Below, in pieces: positions 45,181 to 57,261 of a DNA stretch of 64,000 bases (position 1 is its first letter; the number at the start of each line of letters is the position of its first letter). The notes under the pieces were generated by a model. It had not been told where the DNA came from and did not search any database. It was given only the letters and a program-made list of their open reading frames with translations. The position numbers and the translations under genes are program-made. Source of the DNA: Buddleja alternifolia (taxonomy: Eukaryota > Streptophyta > Magnoliopsida > Lamiales > Scrophulariaceae); assembly GCA_019426215.1 (NCBI GenBank), contig CM033391.1:12822708-12886707 (forward strand). The letters are read 5' to 3'.

Positions 45181-48014
45181 TGTTTTAGTTTTGCCCAAGG
45201 GGCTTAAGAACATTGTATATATTCCCATCTTAGTTAAGATTGGGTATGCATTCCGTTTTTCTAAGTTAATTTGCTACATTTATTATGGAAATAAATTAGT
45301 TGGCAATGCTTCTTTAGTTAATGGTTTCTGTTATTTAAATGTTTGTAATTCATCTGATGTGAATGTTGTAATTAAGAAACGTGGTAGGCAAGAAACTAAT
45401 TTAAGACTCAAGTGGCATTTAAGACTAGGCCATGCCGGAGAGCACAAGATTCACAAAATGGAAAAAAGATGGGCTTTTAAGCTCACTGGGATCGGATCCT
45501 TATCCAACATGTGAATCATGTCTCTTAGGCAAAATGGCTAGATCACCCTTCACCGGGACTTTTGAAAGAGCCACTCAAGTCTTAGGATTAATGCACACCG
45601 ACGTTTGCGGACCATTTGGAGAAATGGCTCGTGGGGGTTTCTACTACTTCATCACTTTCACAGACGATCATTCAAGATATGATCTAGTGTATCTGATGAA
45701 GCAAAAGTTTGAATCCTTTGAAAGGTTCAAAGAATTCAAAGCTTTGGTAGAAAATCAAACTGGGCATAATATAAAAACTCTGCGATTGGATTGTGGAGGA
45801 GAATATATGAGTGCTAAGTTTGATGAATTCCTTAGAGAAAAAGGAATAATGTTACAACTAACACCGGCAGCAACCCCTCAATTAAATGGAGTAGCCGAGC
45901 GAAGGAACCGAACTCTGTTGGACATGGTTCGTTCCATGCTCAGTTACACTGATTTACCCATTTCGTTGTGGGGATACGCGCTCCTTACTGCTACTTATAT
46001 ATTGAACAGATGTCCCTCCAAATCCATTCCTAAGACTCCGCATGAGATGTGGAATAATAGGAAACCGAGTCTTAATCATATTAAGATTTGGGGATGTCCC
46101 GCTTATGTGAAGAAGACTAAAGTGGAAAAATTGGAGACAAGATCCCTCATGGGACGTTTCATTGGTTATCCTGAAGATTCCATGGGATTCTTCTTTTACC
46201 TACATGATGATCAGAGAATCATTGTGGCCCTACAAGCCCACTTCCTCGAAGATGAATTCATCTTGGAAGGGGGTAAAGGTAGAAAGATTGTTCTAGAAGA
46301 ACAAAATGAAACTCCTTCTGAGACATCTGTCCAAGAACCGAGGCCTAACCCAATAGTAGCACAACCACAATGTAGATCTAGTAGAATACTGCATGAACCT
46401 GAGAGGTATGGGTATCTACTGCAGGGAGAGCCAGAGCTTCACACTGTAGTACAAGAGGGTCGTGAAGATGATCCTTGTACCTATAATCAAGCGATGGTGG
46501 ATGTCGACGCTTCAAGATGGCGAGAAGCGATGGAAACAGAGATGGACTCTATGCAATCGAACCAAGTCTGGACTTTGGTAGATCGTCCTGAAGGTATCAA
46601 ACCTATAGGATGTAAGTGGATCTACAAAAGAAAGATAGGTAGCAATGGCAAGGTTGGTACCTTTAAAGCCAAGCTCGTAGCGAAAGGGTATAGTTAAAGA
46701 GAAGGAATTGACTATCAAAAAACCTTTTCGCCTGTGGCCATGATAAAGTCCATTTGAATACTGTTATCCATAGTTATATACTTAGACTATGAGATATGGC
46801 AGATGGATGTCAAAACGGCTTTCCTAAATGGATTCCTCGAGGAGGATATCTATATGGAACAACCAAAGGATTTTGTATCCGAGACCAATTCCATAAAGTA
46901 TGTAAACTTGAGAGGTCCATATACGGTCTCAAGCAAGCATCCAAAAGCTGGAATCTCCGTTTTGATGAAGTAGTAAAGGGATATGGCTTCATCAAGAACG
47001 AAGATGAACCATGTGTCTACAAGAAGACTAGTGGGAGCTAAATCTCGTTCTTATTACTATATGTGGATGACATTCTACTTATAGGAAATGACGTAGGAAT
47101 GCTCACCACAGTCAAGAAATAGCTTTCGAGTACGTTTTCCATGAAAGACTTGGGAGAAGCAACTTACATTCTATGAATTCGTATCTATAGAGTTAGAACG
47201 AATAGAATGATAGGTCTCTCCCAAGCCCTTTACTTAGAAAAGGTCCTAAAGAGGTTTAGGATAGAGAATTCTAAGAATGGGTTCCTTCCCATAAGACATG
47301 GAGTACACTTGTCCAAATCTATGTGTCCTCAAAGTGAAGAAGATAGAGAGGAGTAAAGTACCCCATGCCTCTGCAGTTGGTAGCCTAATGTATGCAATGT
47401 TGTGTACAAGACTCAACATTGCCTATGCTGTGAGCGTGGTGAGTCGATTTCAGGCAAACCCGGGAAAAGAACATTAGATAGCTGTGAAGAATATCCTAAA
47501 GTATCTTAGAAGAACTATGGATACGATTCTCATCTATGGAGGTGAAGACCTGAAGGGGGAGGGTTACACTGACTCGGATTTCTAGTCTAATGTCGATGAT
47601 CGTAAATCCACTTCAGGGTTTGTTTTCACGCTTAATGGTGGGGCGGTGTCTTGAAAAAATTCCAAACAAAGCACAACCGCGGATTCCACCACTGAAGCTG
47701 AATATGTGGTTTGGATGAAAAAGTTCCTTGGAGAACTTGACGTGATTCCTAGCTCACAGCTCCCGTTACCAATTTATTGTGATAACAATGGAGCAATTGC
47801 GCAAGCTAAGGAACCAAGGTCTCATAACAAGTCTAAACACAATGAGAGAAGATTTCATATCATTAGAGAGATCGTTGGTAGAGGAGAGATAACAAAGCAG
47901 AAAATAGCCTTAGCTGACAATATAGTTGACCCGTTCACCAAACCACTACCTCAGGCTGTTATGGGCCGACACCTGGAAGGGATGGGTATAAGATACCACA
48001 ATGAGTGGCATTGA
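45181..48014 (+). pseudogene. Copia D pol: integrase, RT, RNase H
   Basis: The pre-integrase frame (45181-45514) has WHLRLGHAGEHK. A one-base gain in the A-run at 45462-45467 shifts it out of frame with the integrase frame 45432-46697. That frame has MHTDVCGPFG, RLDCGGEY and NGVAERRN (D-D-E) and the RT N-terminus (GCKWIYKRKIGSNGKVGTFK), then a TAA at 46696-46698. RT continues with MDVKTAFLNGFLEEDIY, a shift near 46890, YVDDILLIGND at 47060-47092 and several stops. RNase H (TDSDF, KSTSGF, STTEAEY, YCDNNGA, DPFTKPL) is open at 47706-48014. The last stop is 15 nt before the 3' LTR. RNase H, integrase and LTR block closely resemble Copia B. Confidence 0.9.
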
Positions 48015-48029
48015 GTGCAAGTGAAAGAT
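48015..48029 (+). other. polypurine tract of Copia D
   Basis: GTGCAAGTGAAAGAT precedes the TG of the 3' LTR and is nearly the same as the tract of Copia B (GTGCAAGTGGCAGAT). Confidence 0.8.
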
Positions 48030-49808
48030 TGTTAGAATTATGCCCTCAGATTCCATAGAGGATAGAATGATAGGGCATATGTCTTGTAATTAACTTATCT
48101 TCATATTATTAATAAAGGCATTATTTAGTTTTCACTTAAATCTTATCTGCATCTATAAGTAGTGTAAAATGCTTTTGTCTATGTTTTCAGTGCGATCCCT
48201 CTACTTCCTATGGGATAGGAAGATTGGCACTACGGAGATTGATCTTGATTACTAAAAACAAGTTCGCAAGTAAAGTGAAGTATTTAATGGACAAATAAAG
48301 ACTTAGTACACTTGTACAATCTTATCTCTGACATGGGAGTGCCTGTCTGGTACCATGGGATGGTAGGAGATTAAGATTGTAGGAACATCAGTGGAACTGA
48401 TATGCGCGAACACGACTCGCATCGGTTCTGTTACATGGGTTTTCACTCTGTTACTGTCAATGACAGAACTGATTATGCGTAATAGGTGAAAGTGAACCTT
48501 TGACCTGAAACATCATGCTGAAGATGCATTTGTGACGTCAAGTATTTCATTAGAGTAGTTAGACCCAATTCACCCGTTGGTTTGGTCGACCTCGAAATGC
48601 GGCTTGATGGATAAATGGTAGTCTTAGCTGATATCTAGATGGGATTTGTTGAGAAAGTACCCTATGTGATTATAGATAAATAGAGATCAAAGTCTTTGGC
48701 CAAAGCATAAAGAGACGATTGTGCTAGGCACTAAATCGATCTCAATGATCTCGTATTATTATAATTAATACATATGGTCAAATCCAGTGAGTTTGACATA
48801 GCCATGACTCTCACTTGACGGGGGTACACGAACAAAGGGTTTATACTTATACGGTATTTACGATTGGAAGGTTGTGGAATAATCCATTCATTCGTTTTTC
48901 ACTTGGGCTACGAAGTGGGCCACGTGACTGGCTAGATGTTACCCACTTCCTTTGGTTTTCTCTCATTACCAAATGAAACGAACCTAAAGAGTCGCGCTAA
49001 AAAATTGATGAAGAAAAATTGATAAAGGATTTTCTATTTTATTTTTGGAGAGATTTAATTGATTGGATAAATTAAATAATTAATTGATTACTTATTGGAT
49101 AAGATAATTAATTATAAGGATAAGATTAATTATTAATTAATTTCTTAGAGAAATATGTTAATGAATTAATTTATCTAATTAATTTTATTGTTTGATTAAT
49201 TAATTTATTTATTGGATATAATAAATTATTAATTGAATAAAAAATTAATTAAACAAAGCAAAAGAAAATCCGGGCCCCATATGGGGCATCCTAGAGGACG
49301 CCCATTAGGGCTAGGTTGGATGATCAGTTTGGTCTCTTTTGTTGTCTTGGTCAATAAGTCATTGAGATATAAAAGACTTCTCTTGACTTTAACCTAGACA
49401 TAACAACAATTTCATTGTAACTCTCCAAGAAAAGAAAAAGGAAAAATATCTTCTCCCTCTATACACAAGCTAGCCGTCACCCCCTATAGAGAAAGAAGTG
49501 GGATTTTTTCATCATCAATTCGTGCGTAATAATTTAGAGATAACGTGCTTTGTTGTTTGGATTAATTTTCAAGAAACTTCAAGAAATCAAGACGTGAAGA
49601 ATACGAGGATTGAAGAATTCAAGAAGTTCATCAATTCGAAGTTTTGAAGAAGAATTGGATTCTCCAATAACTTCGTTTTAACGAGTAAGTTTTATTCGTT
49701 AAGTTTATCGTGCAATTTGAATATGCGATCATTGAATTCAACTTTGGGTTTTAAAAAAAAAATTGAAATTCTTCCGCTGCGTTTATGTTATTTTCGCAAA
49801 ACCCAACA
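48030..49808 (+). repeat. 3' LTR of Copia D
   Basis: A complete 1779 bp LTR, TGTTAGAATTATGCCC...AAAACCCAACA. It contains the paired block 48418-48479 described in findings and many TTAATTAATT tracts near 49070-49260. Confidence 0.92.
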
Positions 49809-49863
49809 AGGATGAGCCCAGCCATAGCCGCAGTGTGTCAAGGGAACAGACCCTGGAAGTGAC

Positions 49864-50677
49864 CAATGTTTTAAAATTGGCCCGGTCATGGAACTGGAAA
49901 TTAGGCCGCTATTTCAACCATAGGCGGACCGGTGATGTCAAAATTAAATCATAAATAATTATTAATATATTAAAATTAGGTTAAAATAATAAGAACATAC
50001 ATAAACATGGAAAAAAATATTAGGCATCCACAAAGGACAAATCCAATAAGAATCCAACTAAGCACATATTTAATACGTCATTATTTCAGATTTACGGTGC
50101 ACAATATTTAGCATCTCTTGCTTGAAACTTCGATCTAAATAGTATATATTATATAACAAGTATGACCAATCAAAATCAACTTAAAAAGAAATAATAAAAC
50201 TAATATATTAAGTTATTTTAGAGCAACTAATCCAAGAAATAATGCAGGTACTTCCATGACATAAAAAGAAAGGAAAAAATTGTTCCACTGTGCGTGAAAT
50301 AAGACATACGAGAGAGACATAGAAAGAAAGAGAGAGAGAGTAAAAAAAAATAGTCACCTTTAATGCTTTTTCAAAGATATAGATTGGAAGAGCGGAGAAA
50401 AGCTGCTTGTTGCTCGCTTCTTGCCTCAAAGAAGGTTTTCAAAGTGAAATTGCAATTGTTTTTGAGGGATTTTAACTCCATATATACATGTAGTCGGACC
50501 GGCCGGTTTTGGTGACCCAGTGACGGTTCCCACGGGTCATCGGTCAGACAACGGTTCGTATGGTTTGGTCGATTTTTAGCCCCCAACTGTTTTAAGGTTC
50601 CAATCGACTCTTTCTATCGCCCGATCGGTGGTCCAATCAATTTGACCAATCGGTCCTAGCCTATTTTTTAAGCACTG
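49864..50677. mobile_element. non-autonomous hAT-type DNA element
   Basis: An 814 bp element with terminal inverted repeats CAATGTTTTAAAATTGG (left) and CAGTGCTTAAAAAATAGG (right, reverse complement). An 8-bp imperfect TSD GAAGTGAC/CGAGTGAC flanks it (49856-49863 and 50678-50685; 6 of 8 match). CA(A/G)TG(T/C)TTTAAAA ends and 8-bp TSDs are features of hAT elements. It contains a GGACCGGCCGG palindrome near 50494 and no transposase frame. Confidence 0.7.
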
Positions 50678-50685
50678 CGAGTGAC

Positions 50686-51398
50686 TATCGTCTTTTAGAA
50701 AGAGAAACCAGAATTTCCTGTGTGTGTGTGGAGGTTTCAATTAAGACATGAAGTCAACATAATTATTAAGTTGCATTGTACCTATAAAGATGTGCCGCCC
50801 AAATTTTATCTTACGTCTGAATACCATACTTTTGAATAGGGTATTCTATATAGGAAAATGTATGTCATTTATGTCACAACTAAGAGAAGGTACTCATTAT
50901 TATTTCTTCTTCTTGATGTTATTGAACGTTAAGGGAAAGCCTTTTGAGTAAGCCACTTGATTTCTGATTTCTTCTTATCTCGTCCCTCTCTGAATTCTTG
51001 GTCCAATATTAATGACAACATGAAAGGGTCCTATCAAATTGATTTCTAACCTCCCCACCTACATTGCATTTACTATTCTATTTGCAATTGGTTAGCAGTT
51101 ATAAAAAGTTAATTGAGGATTATAGGACCCCTCTGGTGGGCTATTTCACCCGTACAAGCAATTCTTAGCCCCTCGTTTTATCCATAATTTCGACATACAA
51201 TGGTCTATATATAATACACTTTATTGCACAAGACAGATTAAATAAGGACTACTTCGTCAATAAGCAACACTTATAACATATTGCAATGTCAAACGACAGA
51301 GCAAACGCAACGTTCTCACGTTCAAAAATCGAACAATAACAATGTGATTGTGCAGTATAACAAGATGTTATAAACAAAATCCTTTTCTTAGGGTGTCA
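50686..51398. other. intergenic DNA downstream of the PP2C gene
   Basis: About 700 bp of AT-rich sequence with no supported frame on either strand and no repeat shared with the rest of the window. It contains (TG)n near 50719-50730. Confidence 0.5.
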
Positions 51399-51404
51399 TT
51401 TATT
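51399..51404 (-). terminator. candidate polyadenylation signal of the PP2C gene
   Basis: AATAAA on the minus strand (TTTATT on plus), about 210 nt after the stop codon, a normal 3' UTR length for plants. Plant signals are loose, so this is only a candidate. Confidence 0.4.
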
Positions 51405-51610
51405 TGAAAAATTACAATTTCTATGACTGTTTTATGACTGATGGAGCAGTTTTTTCACCTTTACAATCCCATGTCTCAATAGAACACAAGTAATATTCTT
51501 TTAGTCCTCAGAGCTTGGTTGTTGGTATACAAAGGTGATTTAGGAAGAGAACAAAAATGGGGTGCCCCTTTGTGAATCAGACATACTATTCTACTTTCAA
51601 TTTTCATTAT

Positions 51611-54600
51611 TTATGCACATGATCTCCATATTCTTCCCTCCAACGAAATAACAATTATCGAAACATCATCATGGTAGCGCCTTCTATCCCCTTGTGGGAT
51701 TTCCAGCAATTCATGAAAATCCATACCTAAATAACATATAACCACAAATGACATTTTTAAGTACTCTATATATATATATATATATATTGTGGAAAAATAA
51801 GATGAAATTAAAAAGAATTCTCGATGAAACAAAGAAGTACCATACCAGCTCTTTTTGCGGCACGAAATAGCAACTCTTCGACCAGATGCTGGGCTGGATC
51901 TCCTTCGGGTGACCAAGAGATGAAAAGTTCAACTTCTGATACAGCCTCTTCATTTGTAAAGTATTGGTAAAGTCCATCTGATGACAATATGAGAAATCTG
52001 TCTCGTGGACCTACTCTGTGATGGTAAAGTGACGGTAGGCAGTTTATGTATGGAGAATTTCCAATATAGTCGATTCTGAACACCTCTAGAAGTGCATTGT
52101 TCCATTTGGGCTGCATAAACAAGATTCAAATGTAATAAAAAACATCAGAATCAGATCATTCACAATCACGTCAACTACAATCCGTAAAAGATTGCAATTC
52201 AGACATGTAAAGAAATATTGCACTAACTTGGCTATTGCAAAAGCATGGAAAAATACCCACTCGGGTATTTTAGGGGATTTCAGCAAATATTTTAAATTAC
52301 ATATTTACATGTAATTGAATTTGGGAGATGGATAAAAGAATATTATGCAGTCTATTGTACAAGATTCCAACCAGTACTGTTTGTGCTTCATAGACATTCC
52401 AGCATTCTACTTTTCGCAAATGGATGGCAATTTGATTTCCAAATCCCTAAGAAATTCTTATATTCCTCTTGTGTCTGGATCAAGAAAGGTTATCCATAAA
52501 CCAAAAATAACACATTATTCTTCCCTTAGATATTACTGTCTACTAGGATAAGTTGTTGTATATGAGCACCATAATGAAATTCAAAATGCTTTATAAGGTA
52601 AATACCGTCGTCGTGGATGTCAACAACCATGAAGAATATGCTTCTAAATATGGAAAGAAAAGCAGCTTTCCTCTACCTCAGAAAGGCCTAAAAGTATAAC
52701 TTTTGTTCCCACAATATACCACTTTTCTCACTCTCCATGTTTACTCTTGAAAGAACTTTTCGTTTTCATGGCCAATTAAGGAATCTACTTTTCTCATGCA
52801 GAATAGAATCAAAATAATATATAGCATTATGTACTCACAGAAGTTGACTCTCAGATTCTATACTAGTCCACACCTGTTTAAGAAAACCAGCACCAAAAGC
52901 ACGAGTGACATTTAGTGAACCTTTCACGCGGTCATTCATCATCGCTGAAGCATCATCGGGATGTTCCGTTTTAATTCTTATAACTTCCTGGATACAAAAC
53001 ACAATAAAATTCAACAAATTATCAGTCAAACACAAACATAAATACATTATAAAAACAGAAATTCTAGTTTAAAAATATGCCTAATATAGGGACTTTTTAC
53101 CTCTTCTATGGAGGTGCTATGATCCATGGTGAGCTGAAGCGCGGTTAAGCTAGGTAAACCATTCGATCTATCGCCATCAAACGCCTCAAGATCATACAAT
53201 GTTTCTTCGTTGATTCTCTCCAAGTCCTGACTCCAAAGATCAGGCTCTTTCTTCTGAGCCAACACCGCTCGACTATCACCCACATTCATTATGTAAACAT
53301 CCTCTCCCTTCATCAACATCACAAGAACACAAGAACCCATTAAAGCCAACTCGGGATTCTCCATCACCATCTTATCAGCAAGATCCAGATAGGACTCCTC
53401 AGTTTTTCTCAATGCTTGTGAAAGAGCCTTTAGAACATCAGCATGATTCGTCGCCCCTGTTCCATTCGAGCTGTTTCCGTTGAATTGTTCCTTTAACCTC
53501 CTATCAAGCTCTAATCTCTCTCTATCCCATTCACATCTCCACTTCCTATGATTGTCCTCCCATCTCTTTGCCACTCCATGATACTTACTCCTCGAATTTC
53601 TTCCCTTTCTTTTGATATACCACAAGTCACCATTTATATCATCGCCGTTTACACATGGATAACTCTCTTGTTCTACACATCTAGAACAACCATCCTTAGT
53701 CCTATCACGCGAAAGCTCCTCATCATTAACACCCCCATTCAAATTCAAATCCTCTTTTTCCAAACTCGAATTCTCAGTACTTAACAAACTATCAGACTTG
53801 TTATTATTATCATCCCACAATAACCCTTTGAGCTCTTTATGAACAGCAGAATACAAATTGGACAACAAATAATCCGGCGCATCCGGGCCGTTAAATCCAT
53901 CATAAATCCCCACAAAAACCCATCCATGCTTCTCTGAGACTACCACATGAACTCGATCCTCCCCGGCTTTCCCCTGAGCCCACTGCAGATTCTGACTCTC
54001 CAACGAATCATCATCGTCTAAACTACACTCACTGCTGAAATTAACACTACTATTGATTGTCAATTCATTCTGCTTCTCATGCCTATCACAACCAACCATC
54101 CAATCCCCTTCCTTCATCGCGACAACGCTCTTGATCGGCGCAACAATCGAGTTCTGGCTTCTGGTAATCCCCCTCGACAACGCCCGTTTAACGGCCCGAA
54201 TCCACGATCCCTTCCTCGATCTACGACGAAAGGCGTATCCGCCATGGGAATAGCTACGTTGAAACTGATCAGACCCACCCTTCTCAAGAGGGCCCGAGAA
54301 CATGCCCCTCTCAATCGGGCCCGACATAAACGCCCTCTCAATCGGGCCGGACATGAATCCCCTCTCCATAGGACCCGAATTCGGAATCAGACCCGAATTA
54401 AAAAGAGGACCCGAATGTACAGATGAGTTTCTAGGAATGGGTTGAAGAGGGATTGAAGCGAAGCAGGTGGACCCCTCAAAGGCGGAGGCGCGGTCGATGC
54501 TGTTGTAGGAGTATAGGTCAGTGGAGAGTGGGGTGGAGGTGTTGGCGCTGACGGCGGCGCCGGAAATGGACTTAAACGTCGTCGTATTGGGATCATCGGC

Positions 54601-54792
54601 CTCGGAGTAGACCTTGGAGGATGAGAGACGGGTCAATTCGGGTCGTACGTAGCAGAAGGAGTGACCCAGGTCGTCTAAGGGTTCCGATATGACCATACCG
54701 CCAGCCATTTCGTTTCTCCGCCGCCGTGATTCGTCGGCGGTGGGACCCACTCCGGTGAAGCACACCGTCAGTTTCCCTGCTCCGTTTCCCAT
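51611..54792 (-). CDS. POLTERGEIST-like protein phosphatase 2C (PLL4/PLL5 type)
   Basis: Four coding exons, 54792-53101, 52987-52874, 52110-51846 and 51726-51611, give 728 residues. All three introns (113, 763 and 119 bp) have GT-AG ends and the joins keep frame. The protein dephosphorylates Ser/Thr in a Mn/Mg-dependent reaction. N-terminal MGNGAGK followed by Cys11 suggests N-myristoylation and palmitoylation, hence plasma-membrane attachment as shown for POL and PLL1. Residues 38-50 ([13 protein letters not shown]) and the SGPIERG repeats (about 127-170) are family signatures. The catalytic domain spans about 272-719, with [15 protein letters not shown] (metal Asp), [45 protein letters not shown] and the late YHDDVSII. 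An Asp/Asn-rich insert at 325-445 is usual for this family. In Arabidopsis PLL4 and PLL5 act in leaf development, and the rice relative XB15 restrains an immune receptor kinase. All motifs are intact, so I take it as functional. Confidence 0.95.
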
Positions 54793-55140
54793 TAATTAAT
54801 TTGTTCTTAAAAAAATTTAAAAAAATAAATAAATTAGAAAAGTATGGGTAGAAAGGAGAGAGAGAGAGAGAGCCAGAGGAGAGATGTAATTTTGGTTCTT
54901 TGTTCAAGACTTCATGAGCAGTGTGTGTGTGCAGGAGAAAGAAGACGTAAACAAGAGAGAGAGAGAGAGAGAGTTGACTTCTGAGAGGCTGAGAGAGAGA
55001 GAGTGTTTGATTGAGATAATAAAAACAGAGGACTTGGGGGTCATAATTGGGATGAAGCATGGTGGATGCTTTTTATTTTTATTTTTTCTTATATTTTTTC
55101 ATATTTTCTTCTTTTTTTTTTTTTTTTATATCAAGGGTTT
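54793..55140 (-). promoter_or_regulatory. 5' leader and proximal promoter of the PP2C gene
   Basis: On the coding strand this is a CT-rich leader: (GA)n on plus at about 54857-54873, 54954-54973 and 54991-55003 read as (CT)n, a common feature of plant 5' leaders. A TATA-like ATAAAAAG is at about 55071-55078, some 280 nt before the ATG, and a T17 run (A17 on minus) at 55111-55127. A start site between them would give a leader of about 250 nt. An upstream ATG at 55060 opens a frame of 155 codons that overlaps the main start, and is avoided if transcription starts downstream of it. Assignments are inference. Confidence 0.5.
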
Positions 55141-56344
55141 TCTTCACCGGACGCCAGAAACTAATCTGTTCGAATTGTAATGCTCACTGAAGTGGGTTTT
55201 GCCTCTCCTAACAATGTTTTTTCCATACACAAGACCAAGAATCAAACACTGGACAGTATGCTTAAGGAACTCAGCTATATCTATCTTACAATAATTTAAC
55301 TCCAAAAACTTGGGATGGTTCTATGTCACGCTGGATTCAACAGAGCACTACACTGAATACCATTAGATACAAGGACAGTGACAAAATAGTAAAAAAAAAC
55401 ACTTAAAACACCTGCATCTAATGTTGCTAAATGGACCGGCTCCACCAAAGTCGGTCCATCTTAAAATTTCCCAAAAACTTGTAATTTCCTTGCGACAATT
55501 AAAGGTCAAATTATATGGATTTTAAATATCATATTATTTTTAAAAGTATGAATATAGTCAAAATTTTACATAATAATATTTGTTATTGTTCATTATTAAT
55601 TAATTAGATTGAAAAAATTAGTAAAATTATATATGTACAAAAATAATTAAGTTGATTAGTCTTTAGTCCACATTAGGAATCCATACGTAGATAAGGTATT
55701 ATGTATATGTATTCCATTATTTAATGTGAAGGCGTTGACGAGGGAGTATGCTAAAATTGGGGTTTAATCTTTAATGAAGGAAAAAACTAATCACAATGAA
55801 TTACGAATTGAAAGTTAGGTCAAGCTTTTAATTTTCCAAACCCTTGTTATGGCGCGTGGCGTCACATTTTCTCATGTGTTTTGTTTGTGTGTAAAAGAGT
55901 TCGTTTCATAATTTTAAGGGATAATTATTAAAACTCTTTAAAAGAAAATTTTGATGTTTAAAAAACTCATATGATAATATTCTTCAATTCTTTTTTTTAA
56001 GCAGACAGAAGCATATTATTTAAACATCACCAGGGAAGTCAGATAACAATATGCAATGAGTATTTGGTATAGAAAAATATTTAAATAGATTTTTTGGATA
56101 GAAAAATATATGTTAGGGGAGGTTTAGTAATTTTTCCTAATTTTAAATGTTCATCTGTATAATTTGAGCAAATAAGTAACATGTGCAAATATATTCTAAG
56201 TTATTTTTATGGCAACTTTGCACTTTGGTCCAGTAGCAAAGCGTGTTGTGAGGATCTCTGAATTTGAATTTTACGATTTTTGCATATTTGGTCTCATAAT
56301 ATAATAACTATTGCACATTATAGGTGTCGTGATATATCTTAAAG
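55141..56344. other. AT-rich intergenic DNA
   Basis: 1.2 kb with no coding support and no clear repeat. A small inverted repeat ATGGACCG...CGGTCCAT lies near 55430-55458. No transposon ends were recognised. Confidence 0.45.
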
Positions 56345-56588
56345 TGTTAGATTCAAATTTAGCAAAAAGCCCATGATTAAAATTCTTGTTCTATAGAGGG
56401 CCAAAAAATATGAAATAATCCTGGGCTAGGTTTTAGTCATCACTTTTGACATTCATTTTATTATATAACTCTGTCGTAAATAGTAAAATTCTCTTTTCCT
56501 CTTTCATGGATGTAGGCAATTGCTGAACCACATAACCTCCTGTGTTGTTTAATTCTTTTAAGCTATTATTTTCATGTTTGCTCTAACA
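56345..56588 (+). repeat. 5' LTR of a small Copia element (Ale-like)
   Basis: TGTTAGATTC...CTCTAACA, 244 bp, with 'catggatgtaggcaattgct' and 'gaaccacataa' near the end, as in LTRs of the Ale/Retrofit lineage. A PBS follows after two bases. The flanking 5-mer is TAAAG; the partner copy is not in the window because the 3' part of the element is lost. Confidence 0.7.
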
Positions 56589-56590
56589 AA

Positions 56591-56605
56591 TTGGTATCTA
56601 GAGAC
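56591..56605 (+). other. primer binding site of the Ale-like Copia
   Basis: TTGGTATCTAGAGAC matches the Met-i PBS (TTGGTATCAGAG) with one changed segment after TTGGTATC. Confidence 0.65.
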
Positions 56606-56655
56606 TGACTAATAATCGTTATTCCGCAATTTTTTGATTATTTTCTGGGAAGGCT

Positions 56656-57243
56656 TTAATCAAACACGAAATCGAGAAGCTTGATCGCAAAACCCGTTTT
56701 CTATTATGTAAGGAGAGGGTGATGGCGATTCTAACACAAATGGATTTAGAGAATGCTCTATTGGAAAAGGATAAGATGTCTGCCGATCTGAAAGATGAAC
56801 AGAAAAAGAATATGCATAGGAAAGCTATCTCGCAGATTTCGTTACATCTGTCAAACGAAATTCTACATGATGTGCTAAATGAAGATGATGATGCATGTCT
56901 ATGGCGTCGATTGAAGGAGATTTTGTATTAAAAAGAATCTCACCAGCAAAATGTGATTGAAGCGGCAGTTGTTTACCTGTTGAGTGAAGGGACATCTACT
57001 TAGGCTCACATCAATATGTTTAAGATGATCGTTACGGATCTGGAGAATCTCGAGGTGAAGTACGAAGACGAGGATCTGGATGTATTGTTTCTATGTTCGT
57101 TGCTCGATGTTTATTTTAATTTTCAAGATACTATTTTGTACAGTAGAGATACCATCAAGTTGAAGGGCGTTCAAGAAGCCTTGTTGAGCAAAGACTCCAT
57201 TGATGGCGAAATCAAGTCAACTGTATCCAAAAAATCAGGGTGA
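56656..57243 (+). pseudogene. Ale-like Copia gag, N-terminal part
   Basis: The reading frame starts with IEKLDRKTRF near 56670 and continues through the conserved gag core (LLEKDKMSADLKDEQKKN, LHLSNEILHDVL, CLWRRLKEILY). Stops fall at 56929-56931 and 57001-57003. It continues at 57016-57243 (TDLENLEVKYEDEDLDVLFL, SRDTIKLKGVQEALLSKD). The domain order matches the UBN2-type gag of Copia elements. Not functional. Confidence 0.85.
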
Positions 57244-57261
57244 GGGGCTCTTTGTTAGGGA

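Larger units (their letters stand above)
39104..49808 (+). mobile_element. Copia D, plus strand, truncated 5' LTR
   Basis: The element has a partial 5' LTR (39104-40098), PBS (40100-40110), a 2.1 kb leader, gag (42234-43022), pol to 48014, PPT (48015-48029) and a complete 3' LTR (48030-49808). The missing first 780 bp of the 5' LTR and the direct junction to Gypsy sequence show a deletion at the left end, so no TSD can be read. Frames are broken in gag, pre-integrase and RT. A SIRE-family solo LTR (43285-45175) interrupts pol. LTR sequence between the copies is well conserved. Confidence 0.92.

Noticed and set aside
54593..55060. 155-codon frame overlapping the PP2C start
   Set aside because: CT-repeat-derived Leu/Ser-rich sequence in the leader; treated only as a possible upstream frame.
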